Of a stretch of DNA of 64,000 bases, positions 15,736 through 23,185 are shown one piece after another. Source of the stretch: Streptomyces abyssalis (lineage in GTDB: Bacteria > Actinomycetota > Actinomycetes > Streptomycetales > Streptomycetaceae). How positions within the stretch are numbered: position 1 is the first letter of the stretch; each line of letters begins with the position of its first letter. The notes beneath the pieces are model-generated. The model saw only the letters and a list, made by a program, of their open reading frames with translations, was not told where the DNA came from and did not search any database. The position numbers and the translations under genes were made by a program. The stretch covers positions 911,696 through 975,695 of the forward strand of contig NZ_LJGT01000040.1 in assembly GCF_001751365.1 (NCBI RefSeq), read 5' to 3'.

Positions 15736-15852
15736 CTACGCGCGTCTCTTCGCGCCGCCCAGCAGGCGGCCTACGAGACGGAAGGGCAGCGTGATGACCG
15801 TGAGTATCGCTGAGAGCACGGTCTGGATCGCGCCGACGATGGCGGCGAGCAC
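15736..15852 (-). CDS. LPFR-motif small membrane-associated protein
   Basis: 38-residue protein with one hydrophobic stretch (LAAIVGAIQTVLSAILTVI) followed at once by LPFR and a basic tail ending in KRR. It matches the small actinobacterial LPFR-motif proteins, whose function is unknown. The pattern suggests a single membrane helix with a cytoplasmic basic end. The GTG at 15852 has TTGGAGG seven bases upstream, a better start than the longer frame from 15918. Confidence 0.75.
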   Translation of the reverse strand: MLAAIVGAIQTVLSAILTVITLPFRLVGRLLGGAKRRA

Positions 15853-15917
15853 AGCATGCCTCCAATGAATGGGGTCGGCTTCGGCGGCCGGGTGCCCAAC
15901 GCGAATGGGGTCATGCA

Positions 15918-16127
15918 TCGTTCAACCGACTGTTCATCCCGGTGCGTTCGGGCCGGGCCCCTGCGCTCCGGCCGCATCTGCGCCCAGTTCGCCGCCGGTT
16001 CGGCGTCGGCGCCACGACCGCCTACCGGTGCATCGCCGTGGCCGTCGAGGTCCTGGCCACCCTCAAGAGCTGGCGCCTCTCACGCAAGCTCCGTTGTCCG
16101 ACCACCCGCATCACCCCCTCCACCTGA
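15918..16127 (+). pseudogene. Remnant of an IS5-like transposase (frameshift and internal deletion)
   Basis: Two frames carry pieces of a DDE transposase of the kind common in Streptomyces. One has GPLRSGRICAQFAAG. After a frameshift near 15995 the next has FGVGATTAYRCIAVAVEVLA, the N-terminal helix-turn-helix. This runs straight into TLKSWRLSRKLRC, which in intact relatives lies near the C-terminus. The whole catalytic middle is missing, so this is an internally deleted relic. An inverted-repeat-like end follows at 16138. No intact copy lies in the window. Confidence 0.65.
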
Positions 16128-16137
16128 CCTGCCCGAA

Positions 16138-16158
16138 CTGAGGTTGGGAAAGGCTCAG
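16138..16158. repeat. Probable IS terminal inverted-repeat sequence
   Basis: CTGAGGTTGGGAAAGGCTCAG lies 11 bases after the end of the transposase remnant. The same motif with small changes occurs inverted at 17115-17130 and direct at 17260-17278. It is most simply read as the right end of the decayed element. Confidence 0.55.
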
Positions 16159-16659
16159 TTCCGGGATGAGGGTCGGCCGAATATGAGAGGGATCGGGCTT
16201 CTGTGACGCGCCTGATGCAATTCGGAGAAGAGACTTGAACAAAGGAGCATGAATATAGGTTGGGCATGGCGATATTGCATCTCTCCATGGGGGGCGATGT
16301 GCGAGAAGCCGAGACGGAAAGGTGGAGAGGGGACGCTGCTGAGTGACGGGTGTCGGTCCCGGTCGGGCGCCTCTCGCTTTCTACGCGCTTGACCGGCGGC
16401 AGGGTAATGCATGTGGGGCGTCGGAAACCGAGGTCCGTCCTTAGCCGCCGCACCTGGTTCCAAGGGGTCGAGAGGGGCGTGAGAATGATCCAGCGCCCTC
16501 GTCAGACCCAGTTCGGTGCTGCCACTGGCGTGAGCCCGGAACGACTTGCCGCCGGCGAGAAATTACCGCCTGGGGCCATCGGGAGCTTCGCGCTCAGGGG
16601 ATGCACCATACTGTTCGGCAAGTACGTTACGTTACGGAAAAATCTCGGGGGCATTCATC
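16159..16659. other. Gene-free, AT-richer stretch
   Basis: About 500 bases with clearly lower GC than the surroundings and no reading frame with both a start site and plausible composition. It contains a short repeated GTTACGTTACG just before the DUF3592 gene (16625-16637), perhaps part of its promoter. It is probably foreign DNA left with the decayed IS. Confidence 0.5.
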
Positions 16660-17085
16660 ATGGCATCGATCAGGAACCACAGGCGGGTCGGGGCGTTCCG
16701 GCTCTTACTGGCATTCGCAATGGGAGTTGCGTGTATCGGCGTAGGTCTTTACGTACACCGGCAACACCAGCCGTATGCGAACGGAGTTTCCGCGACCGGT
16801 ACGGTAACCGGAGTGAAGCAGGATAAAAGCTCAGACGGGGTGCTGTACGGGCGGGTTTTTTCTTTCACCACTTTGAACGGCCGGAAGGTGTCGGTCACTG
16901 AATCCGAATATCGCAGCGCACGCCCGGATGTGGGTGCCAGTGTCCAGGTATCGTATCTCAAGTCGGATCCACAATCCGCGCGAATCGTGGAGAAGAGTTT
17001 TTGGATGCCCGCTGTATTTATTGCGATGGGGGCTCTGGTCACATTGGCGAGCTTGGCGACTCTCGTGTCGAGGCGGGCGCGTTAG
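16660..17085 (+). CDS. DUF3592-like small membrane protein
   Basis: 141-residue protein with an N-terminal helix (about 12-32), an extracytoplasmic beta-rich segment beginning ATGTVTGVKQDKSS and ending VSYLKSDPQSARI, and a second helix (about 114-136). The middle part matches the DUF3592 pattern, of unknown function. The ATG at 16660 has GGGGG ten bases upstream. Codon use is less GC-rich than neighbours (for example many A/T third positions near the start), which with the adjacent IS debris suggests recent acquisition. Confidence 0.72.
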   Translation: MASIRNHRRVGAFRLLLAFAMGVACIGVGLYVHRQHQPYANGVSATGTVTGVKQDKSSDGVLYGRVFSFTTLNGRKVSVTESEYRSARPDVGASVQVSYLKSDPQSARIVEKSFWMPAVFIAMGALVTLASLATLVSRRAR

Positions 17086-17114
17086 GCGGTATTCTGTTTG
17101 GTGAGTCGCTGTGA

Positions 17115-17278
17115 TGAGCCTTTTCCAACCCGGCCGGTCGGGTGGGTGGTTGGGCTGAAGCTGCAGGGCGGTGTCCGGACGTGAAGCAGCTCCTGGTGGA
17201 CGGGTGATTGTCGAGATCAACTGTCCTGCCAGGACTTCCGCGCGCTTGTCCACCCGTCACTGAGGTCGGAAAAGGCTC
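17115..17278. mobile_element. 164-base MITE-like element with terminal inverted repeats
   Basis: Left end TGAGCCTTTTCCAACC (17115-17130) and the reverse complement of the right end, GGAGCCTTTTCCGACC, match at 14 of 16 positions. Both resemble the terminal repeat next to the transposase remnant at 16138. The inside has no transposase domain. It looks like a non-autonomous deletion derivative of the same IS family, placed between the DUF3592 gene and the ABC transporter promoter. Confidence 0.55.
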
Positions 17279-17442
17279 CGTCACGGGGCCATGGCTCCCA
17301 GCACACGTATGGATATTGAAGCGCGGCCCGGGCATGGTGATCCGGGCAGCGCCGGACCGGGACGCCGGAGCCCGTTCCGCCTGCGGACCGGAAGCCGGAT
17401 GGGTGTCCTTGCCGCCGGCGGAGAACGAGGAGAGGCACGGCC

Positions 17443-18279
17443 GTGACACTGCACGATCCACAGCAGCAACTCGACGCCACCGACCGCCGGAACGCCGCGG
17501 CGGTGCGGGTGCGGGGGCTGCGGAAGCAGTTCGGCGGCCAGGTCGCCGTCGACGGCATCGATCTCGACGTTCCCTCCGGGAGGTTCGTCGGTCTGGTCGG
17601 TCCGAACGGCGCGGGCAAGACCACCACCCTCTCCATGATCACCGGCCTGCTCCGTCCGGACTCAGGCACCGTCGAGGTGGCCGGACGTGACGTGTGGCGC
17701 GACCCCGTGGACGTCAAGTCCCGCATCGGGGTGCTGCCGGAAGGGCTGCGCCTGTTCGAGAGGCTGTCCGGGCGCGAGCTCCTCGGCCATCTCGGCGCTC
17801 TGCGCGGCTTCCCCCGCCAGGAGGCGGAGCGGCGTACTTCGCAGTTGCTCGACACGCTCGATCTCGTCGGCGCGCAGCACAAGCTGATCGTCGACTACTC
17901 CACCGGCATGCGGAAGAAGATCGGCCTGGCCGCCGCGCTGCTGCACAACCCCGAAGTGCTCTTTCTGGACGAGCCCTTCGAGGGCGTCGACCCGGTCTCC
18001 GCCGAGACGATCCGAGGGGTGCTCGAGCGCTACACCGGCTCCGGAGCGACGGTCGTCTTCTCCAGCCACGTCATGGAGCTGGTGGAGTCGCTGTGCGAGT
18101 GGGTCGCCGTCATGGCCGTCGGCAGCATCCGGGCACACGGCCCGATCGGGGAGGTCAGGGGCTCGGCGGGCTCCCTGCACGAGGCCTTCCTGCACCTCGT
18201 CGGAGCGAACGGACGTGGGACTCCTGGGGACGGCCTCGACTGGCTGGGCGGCGGCAGCCGGTCCGGCGGTGCCGAGTGA
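17443..18279 (+). CDS. ABC transporter ATP-binding protein
   Basis: 278-residue ATPase subunit of a two-gene ABC exporter. Walker A is GPNGAGKTTT, the Q-loop region reads GVLPEGLRLFE, the signature is YSTGMRKKI, Walker B is VLFLDEPFEGVD and the switch His lies in VVFSSHVMEL. The GTG at 17443 has GAGGAGAGG upstream. The stop overlaps the start of the permease gene as GTGA, so the two are translationally coupled. The layout (one ATPase, one large permease) fits export of lipids, drugs or peptides; the substrate is unknown. Confidence 0.94.
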   Translation: MTLHDPQQQLDATDRRNAAAVRVRGLRKQFGGQVAVDGIDLDVPSGRFVGLVGPNGAGKTTTLSMITGLLRPDSGTVEVAGRDVWRDPVDVKSRIGVLPEGLRLFERLSGRELLGHLGALRGFPRQEAERRTSQLLDTLDLVGAQHKLIVDYSTGMRKKIGLAAALLHNPEVLFLDEPFEGVDPVSAETIRGVLERYTGSGATVVFSSHVMELVESLCEWVAVMAVGSIRAHGPIGEVRGSAGSLHEAFLHLVGANGRGTPGDGLDWLGGGSRSGGAE

Positions 18280-19886
18280 GGGCGGCGGCACCGTCCGTCA
18301 CCTGGACGTTCACGCGACTCAAGCTGTCCCTGCTGCGGAACGGGCTGCGGCAGTCCTCCGGCCGTACGGCGGCCTTCGTCATCTCCATCGTGCTCGTGCT
18401 GCTGCTCGGTGCGGGGCAGCTCCTGGGGCTGATCCTGCTGCGCGGCAGCGAGCACGCCGCCGCCGGGGTCGTGCCGCTTGCCGCGCTGATGGCGCTCGGC
18501 TGGGCGGTGATGCCGGTCTTCTTCCCCAGCGGCGACGAGACCCTGGACCCCACCCGGCTGGTCATGCTTCCGCTGCGGGCCCGCCGGCTGATGCCGGCGT
18601 TGCTGATCGCCTCCCTCGTCGGGATCGGCCCGCTGTTCACCGTCCTCGTCGCGCTCGGCGCGGTCCTCGCGCTGGCGCACGGCGCGGCCGGGGTGGTGGC
18701 CGCGGTGATCGCCCTCCCGCTGCTCGTTCTCGTGTGCCTCGCATTGGCGCGGGCTGTGGCCGCCGTGAACGTCCGTCTGCTCACGAGCCGCCGCGGCCGG
18801 GATCTGGCGCTGCTGAGCGGCCTGGTCATCGCGGTGGGAGTTCAACTGCTCAACCTGGGTGTTCAGCGGCTGAGCGACGCCGGGGGACTCTCGGCGCTCG
18901 AACCCGTGGCGGACGTGCTGGCGTGGGTTCCGCCCGCCTCGGCGGTGGCCGCCGTGCAGTCGGCGGGTGAGGGCGCGTACGGCCCCGCCCTGGCTCAGGT
19001 CGCCCTGTCCGCTGCCGCGCTCGCGGTGCTGCTGTGGTGGTGGTTCCGCAGCCTGGACCGCCTGATGACCTCACCGGACGCGTCGACCGTCCAGGCCGTC
19101 ACGGCGCGGGAGAAGAGCCGCGGACGCACCGGCCGTAAGGGACTCACCGGCCTCCTGCCGCACTCCCGCACGGGTGCGGTGATGCTCCGTACCCTGCGCT
19201 ACGCCTGGCGGGACCCGAAGACGAAGGTGGGCTGGGCGTCCTCGCTCGGCGTGGGAATCCTGCTGCCGGCCGTGTTCGCGGCTCAGGGCAACGGAAGTGT
19301 GTACAACGCCTGTTGGGTGGCGGGACTGCTCGGCATCCAGATGTACAACCAGTTCGGGCAGGACTACTCGGGCTTCTGGCTGGTGGCCTCGACGATCTCC
19401 TCCGCCCGTGACGCCTACGTCGAGACGCGTGCCCGGATGCTGGCCATCGCGCTCATCGCCGTGCCCTACGTCACGGCGGTCGTGGTGGCCTACTCGCTGC
19501 TCCTGGGGGAGTGGCAGGCGATCCCGGAAGTGCTGGGGCTCGCACTGGGACTGCTCGGTGTCCTGATGGCGACCGGTGTCTACACCTCGTACCGCTTCCC
19601 CTACTCCATCCCGCAGGACAGCGGCTACAAGAACGTCGCCCCCGGTCAGGGCTCCCTCGCCTACCTCAGCATCTTCGGAGGCATGGCCATCGGTGCGCTG
19701 CTGTGCGCACCACTGGTCGCGCTGACGATCTGGCTGCACCTCTCAGGAGGTCACGCGTGGCTGTGGGCCCTGCTGCCGGTCGGGCTCCTGTACGGGTTCT
19801 CCGCCCCCGCCCTCGCTCTCCGGGGCGCGGCACCCCGGGTGGCGGCCCGCCTCCCGGAGATCCTCACGGCGGTCAGCCGGGGCTGA
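18276..19886 (+). CDS. ABC transporter permease
   Basis: 536-residue integral membrane protein with roughly twelve hydrophobic segments, starting with TAAFVISIVLVLLLGAGQLLG. It starts at GTG 18276, which overlaps the ATPase stop by four bases; the open frame further upstream is only a shadow of the ATPase gene. It lies entirely downstream of the ATPase and would form the pore of the exporter. No binding protein is nearby, which agrees with export rather than import. Confidence 0.92.
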   Translation: MRAAAPSVTWTFTRLKLSLLRNGLRQSSGRTAAFVISIVLVLLLGAGQLLGLILLRGSEHAAAGVVPLAALMALGWAVMPVFFPSGDETLDPTRLVMLPLRARRLMPALLIASLVGIGPLFTVLVALGAVLALAHGAAGVVAAVIALPLLVLVCLALARAVAAVNVRLLTSRRGRDLALLSGLVIAVGVQLLNLGVQRLSDAGGLSALEPVADVLAWVPPASAVAAVQSAGEGAYGPALAQVALSAAALAVLLWWWFRSLDRLMTSPDASTVQAVTAREKSRGRTGRKGLTGLLPHSRTGAVMLRTLRYAWRDPKTKVGWASSLGVGILLPAVFAAQGNGSVYNACWVAGLLGIQMYNQFGQDYSGFWLVASTISSARDAYVETRARMLAIALIAVPYVTAVVVAYSLLLGEWQAIPEVLGLALGLLGVLMATGVYTSYRFPYSIPQDSGYKNVAPGQGSLAYLSIFGGMAIGALLCAPLVALTIWLHLSGGHAWLWALLPVGLLYGFSAPALALRGAAPRVAARLPEILTAVSRG

Positions 19887-20007
19887 CGGACTACGGACTA
19901 CGTACTACGGTCGGCGGCCGGCGGACTGGACGACGGCCGGCGGCAGGCCGGTCTCGTGCCGCCCGACTCGCGGTTGCGGTCAGGCTGTTCGCTCCGGTCC
20001 AGACGTT

Positions 20008-20859
20008 CTAGCGGTGACCGCCGCCCCGGTGGTGACCGTCGCCGCCCCGGCCGTGACCGTTGCCCCGGTCGTCGCCGTCGTGGCGGCCGTCGCCCTTGCC
20101 GTCGTCGCGGTCGCGGTCGTCGCCGCCTCCGCCGAACAGCAGGCCGATGAGGCCGCGCAACAGGCCGCCGCCGTCGTCACCGTCGTCGCCGCCATCGTCT
20201 CCGCCGCCGTCACCGCCGCCGCCGTCACCGCCGCCCTGGGCGCCCCCGCCGTTCGAAGCGCCGTCGTCACCGTCGCCGTCGCCGCCGTCGTCTCCGCCGC
20301 CCTGCGAGGAGCCGCCTCCGGCGTCGTCCTCCGGCGGTGGCGGTGCGGGGTTCTCGTCATTCGTCGGGGGAGGCTGCGAGCCGGGGCGCTTCCCGTCGTC
20401 CTCGCCGCCGTTACCCGCACCGTCGTCCGCAGGCTGCGAGGAGCCACCGGTGTCCGGCTGGTCGGGCGTGGAGGTGTCGGCGTCCTCCGCCGCCTCCCGG
20501 GCGGCGATGTCCGGGTCGGGCGAGATCGAAACGGCAGGTCTGTCGCCGCCGCGTACATCCCGGTCCGCATTCATCGCCTGCAGGCTGAACGTCACCGTGC
20601 CGAGCGCCACGGCCGAGGCGAGGCCCACGACGACGCCCTTGCCGCGCCGGCTCGGGCGCCGGTGGCTGGACCGGTACAGGAGCTCTCCGGCGATGATCTT
20701 TCCGGTGTGCTGCCCGGACGACGGCGATGAGGCCCGGGGCCGGAAGGCTTCGAAGTCCGCCGCCTCGATCTCGTCGGCCGCCATCGGCACGCAGGAGCAT
20801 GACGATGTGCCGTCCACCTCGATGCGTGCACCGCACCGGGCGCAATTCAGTGCTGCCAT
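20008..20859 (-). CDS. Zinc-ribbon, single-span membrane protein with Asp/Gly-rich tail
   Basis: 283-residue protein in three parts. The N-terminal ribbon (NCARCGARIEVDG, then CSC) is likely to bind zinc in the cytoplasm. One membrane helix lies near residues 75-95 (VVVGLASAVALGTVTFSLQ). The rest is an outside tail of Pro/Asp/Gly, very rich in GGDDGGD patterns, with a short hydrophobic LLRGLIGLLFGG and a His/Gly/Arg end. Proteins of this build are frequent in Streptomyces and of unknown function. The ATG at 20859 has GAGGGGG upstream. The tail codons are long runs of GCC/GTC on the plus strand, prone to slippage. Confidence 0.75.
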   Translation of the reverse strand: MAALNCARCGARIEVDGTSSCSCVPMAADEIEAADFEAFRPRASSPSSGQHTGKIIAGELLYRSSHRRPSRRGKGVVVGLASAVALGTVTFSLQAMNADRDVRGGDRPAVSISPDPDIAAREAAEDADTSTPDQPDTGGSSQPADDGAGNGGEDDGKRPGSQPPPTNDENPAPPPPEDDAGGGSSQGGGDDGGDGDGDDGASNGGGAQGGGDGGGGDGGGDDGGDDGDDGGGLLRGLIGLLFGGGGDDRDRDDGKGDGRHDGDDRGNGHGRGGDGHHRGGGHR

Positions 20860-21065
20860 CGCCGGCCCCCTCGTTGGAATCCGTCGTGACGCGTTCCCTC
20901 GTTTCGCCGTCCGCGCGCTGGTCCGGGCGCACGGTTGGCAGGTCAACACCGAACATAGCCAGGCGTTCGGTCATGTGTGAGATAGTTGTCAATTTCTGCG
21001 CGGTGCTGTTTCGACTGAACCGTGCTGAGTTTGGGCCGCTGTGCCACGAATCGGCCATGCCGTCC

Positions 21066-21100
21066 GAACAGGCGCCGGAACAGGCGCCTGAACAGGCAGT
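21066..21100. repeat. Triplicated 12-base repeat
   Basis: GAACAGGCGCCG, GAACAGGCGCCT and a third, diverged copy beginning GAACAGGC lie head to tail in the gap just after the stop of the cysteine-desulfurase-like gene (which is read leftwards). No function is evident. Confidence 0.6.
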
Positions 21101-21115
21101 CCGTTTCCGGGGTGT

Positions 21116-22327
21116 TCACGCCCCTTGGTGAAGGAAATCCGCCAGTCCTTCCAGCAACCGGTCGACGTCCTCGGTGTTGTTGTAGGGGGCGAGGCCCACG
21201 CGCAGCCCTCCGCCGTCGCCGAGCCCGAGGTGGCGTGAGGCCTCGATCGCGTAGAAGGAACCGGAGGGGGCGTTGATGCCGCGCTCCGCCAAGTGGGCAG
21301 CCGCGTGTGCGGTGTTGTGGCCGTCCAGGGTGAGCAGGAGCGTGGGCGTGCGTACGGCGGCGAGCGAGTGCACGCGCACGGAGGGGAGTGAGGCCAGGCC
21401 CTTCTCGATGCGGCCGAGCAGCGTCTCCTCGTGCTTCTCCAATACCGCGAAGGCGGCGGCGATCTGCTCGCGGCGGTTCCGTTCGGGATGTACGCCGAGG
21501 TGTGCGATGACGTCGACGGCCGCGCGGGCGCCGGCCAGGAGTTCGTAAGGCAGCGTCCCGAACTCGAAGCGTTCCGGGACGGCGTCGGTCGAGGCGAGCA
21601 GCTTGTCCGGCGTCAGGGTCTCCAGCAGACCGGGCCGGGCAGCGAGCACGCCCATGTGCGGTCCGAGGAACTTGTACGGCGAGCAGGCGAAGAAGTCCGC
21701 GCCCAGCTCCTCCAGACCGATGTGGGAGTGCGCGGTGAGATGCACCCCGTCCACGTACAGCAGGGCACCCGCCTCGTGGACCAGCCGGGAGATCTCCGGC
21801 ACGGGCGGGCGCGTGCCGATCAGGTTCGAGGCACCCGTCACCGCGACGAGCCGGGTGCGGGAGGAGAGGACGGCGGCGATGGCGCCGGCCGTCAACTCCC
21901 CGTCCTCCGGGTCGAATTCCGCCCACCGCACCGTGGCGCCGGCCTGCTCCGCGGCCTGTGTCCAGGGGCGGATGTTGGAGTCGTGGTCCAGGCGCGTCAC
22001 CACTATCTCGTCGCCCGGCGACCAGGACTTCGCGAGCGTACGGGAGAAGTCGTAGGCGAGCTGGGTGGCGCTGCGCCCGAAGACGATCCCGCGCGGATCC
22101 GCGCCCAGCAGATCCCCCAGTGCCTGCCGCGCCTCGGCGACGATCGTCTCGGCGTTGCGCTCCGCGGGGTTGCCGTGGCCGCGGTTGGAGAGCGGGCCCG
22201 CGAGCGCGCTCGCCATCGCCTCGATGACCGCGCGGGGCGTCTGCGTCCCTCCGGGGCCGTCGAAGAACGCCGTCCCCGTCGCCAGGGCGGGGAACTGCGC
22301 GCGGAAGAGGTCGATGTCGTATGGCAT
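21116..22327 (-). CDS. Cysteine-desulfurase-like PLP enzyme (class V aminotransferase)
   Basis: 403-residue pyridoxal-phosphate enzyme of the class V aminotransferase/SufS fold. The start has FFDGPGGTQTP and SNRGHGNP. The cofactor lysine is in ACSPYKFLGPHMG, and the preceding VDGVHLTAH holds the Asp and His that contact PLP. It resembles the 'cysteine desulfurase-like' subgroup (VC1184 type), which is not the housekeeping SufS, so the substrate is uncertain. The ATG at 22327 has GGAG six bases upstream. No Suf genes are adjacent; the neighbours are a toxin-antitoxin pair and the zinc-ribbon protein. Confidence 0.88.
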   Translation of the reverse strand: MPYDIDLFRAQFPALATGTAFFDGPGGTQTPRAVIEAMASALAGPLSNRGHGNPAERNAETIVAEARQALGDLLGADPRGIVFGRSATQLAYDFSRTLAKSWSPGDEIVVTRLDHDSNIRPWTQAAEQAGATVRWAEFDPEDGELTAGAIAAVLSSRTRLVAVTGASNLIGTRPPVPEISRLVHEAGALLYVDGVHLTAHSHIGLEELGADFFACSPYKFLGPHMGVLAARPGLLETLTPDKLLASTDAVPERFEFGTLPYELLAGARAAVDVIAHLGVHPERNRREQIAAAFAVLEKHEETLLGRIEKGLASLPSVRVHSLAAVRTPTLLLTLDGHNTAHAAAHLAERGINAPSGSFYAIEASRHLGLGDGGGLRVGLAPYNNTEDVDRLLEGLADFLHQGA

Positions 22328-22476
22328 GCGGGCTCCGGCGGAGTGGGCTTCGGTCGGGCGACGGCAGCCATGATCAGGCGTGCCGCCGCGTTTGGCCAGA
22401 GCCGCCGGTGCCCCGGCCTGCCTTCTCCGTGCGGACACCGCGTCATCGCCCGGCGGGCACCGGGTGCCCGCCACGG

Positions 22477-22731
22477 TCAGTAGTGGTAACGGGCCTGGAC
22501 CACGATGAGTTCGTTGCCTCTGGCTCGGTAGACGAGCCTGTGTTCCTCGTCGATCCTCCGGGACCAGTAGCCGCTCAGGTCACCCTTCAGCGGCTCCGGC
22601 TTGCCGATCCCCGCGAACGGATCCCGTTTGCTGTCTTCGATGAGGCGGTTGATGCGCTTGGTCATGCGTCGGTCCGTTTCGGACCAGTACACATAGTCGG
22701 CCCAGCCGTGCTCGGTGAATACGGTCTTCAC
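22477..22731 (-). CDS. yoeB: YoeB/Txe-family toxin
   Basis: 84-residue predicted mRNA interferase that acts on translating ribosomes. Family features are seen: VFTEHGWADYVYW, LIEDSKRDPFAGIGKPEPLKG, the SRRIDEEHRLVYR core, and the end VVQARYHY with the catalytic-type His and Tyr. The length matches YoeB (about 84). The GTG start at 22731 overlaps the antitoxin stop as GTGA, so toxin synthesis is coupled to antitoxin translation. It is controlled with yefM from a palindromic operator upstream of yefM. Confidence 0.94.
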   Translation of the reverse strand: MKTVFTEHGWADYVYWSETDRRMTKRINRLIEDSKRDPFAGIGKPEPLKGDLSGYWSRRIDEEHRLVYRARGNELIVVQARYHY

Positions 22732-22988
22732 TCGCTGTCGTCGACCTCGATCAGTTCGCGCGGTTCCGTCCTGCCCGCTTCGGCCTCTGCGACCGACTCG
22801 GCCAGTCGCCGTGCGTTGGCGGGTGAACGGAGCAGGTAGATCGTCTCCTGCCAGGAGGAGTAGTCCTCCTCCGAGAGCAGTACGGCGTTGCCGTTGCGGG
22901 AGGTGATGTGTACGGGAGCGCGGTCGTTGTTGACCTGCTCGATCAAGGGGAACAGATTCTTGCGCGCTTCGCTGGCGGTGATGGACAC
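22728..22988 (-). CDS. yefM: YefM/Phd-family antitoxin
   Basis: 86-residue antitoxin. The N-terminal DNA-binding part (SITASEARKNLFPLIEQVNNDRAPV then HITSRNGNAVLLSEEDY) represses the operon. The acidic C-terminal tail (RELIEVDDSE) would wrap the YoeB active site. The ATG at 22988 lies just after a palindrome at 23009-23032 that is the likely operator. First gene of the toxin-antitoxin pair. Confidence 0.94.
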   Translation of the reverse strand: MSITASEARKNLFPLIEQVNNDRAPVHITSRNGNAVLLSEEDYSSWQETIYLLRSPANARRLAESVAEAEAGRTEPRELIEVDDSE

Positions 22989-23008
22989 GGTCGTTCACTC
23001 CCTTCGAT

Positions 23009-23032
23009 ACTGGTACAAGAAATCGTACCAGT
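23009..23032. promoter_or_regulatory. yefM-yoeB operator
   Basis: ACTGGTAC-8 bases-GTACCAGT is a perfect inverted repeat ending 21 bases before the yefM start codon. YefM antitoxins are known to bind palindromes carrying a GTAC core, so this is the probable autoregulatory site. Confidence 0.82.
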
Positions 23033-23141
23033 GCCTGTGCTGGTGGTGCCAGTCGCTCCGCTCGTCTCACTTTGTCCGCATGTGGGTCTTCCAGTCCGCA
23101 GCCCGGCCCGGGGGCGGGTTTCCCAGCGTGGCTGGGGACCG

Positions 23142-23155
23142 GATATCTTGATATC
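23142..23155. promoter_or_regulatory. Double GATATC element before isocitrate dehydrogenase
   Basis: GATATC-TT-GATATC, two copies of a palindromic hexamer, lies 31 bases before the GTG start of the isocitrate dehydrogenase gene, where the promoter should be. It may be an operator for a central-carbon regulator or overlap a -10 box (GATATC). Function is inferred only. Confidence 0.4.
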
Positions 23156-23185
23156 GAGACGATGTAGACGTGGAGCGGAGTACCG

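Noticed and set aside
16249..16392. Small frame starting MNIGWAWRYC after AAAGGAGC
   Set aside because: The ribosome site is only one base from the ATG and the sequence has no recognisable features; it is probably IS-associated debris.
17694..18275. N-terminal extension of the ABC permease
   Set aside because: It overlaps the ATPase gene in another frame and has an Arg-rich nonsense composition; the GTGA overlap at 18276 is the proper start.
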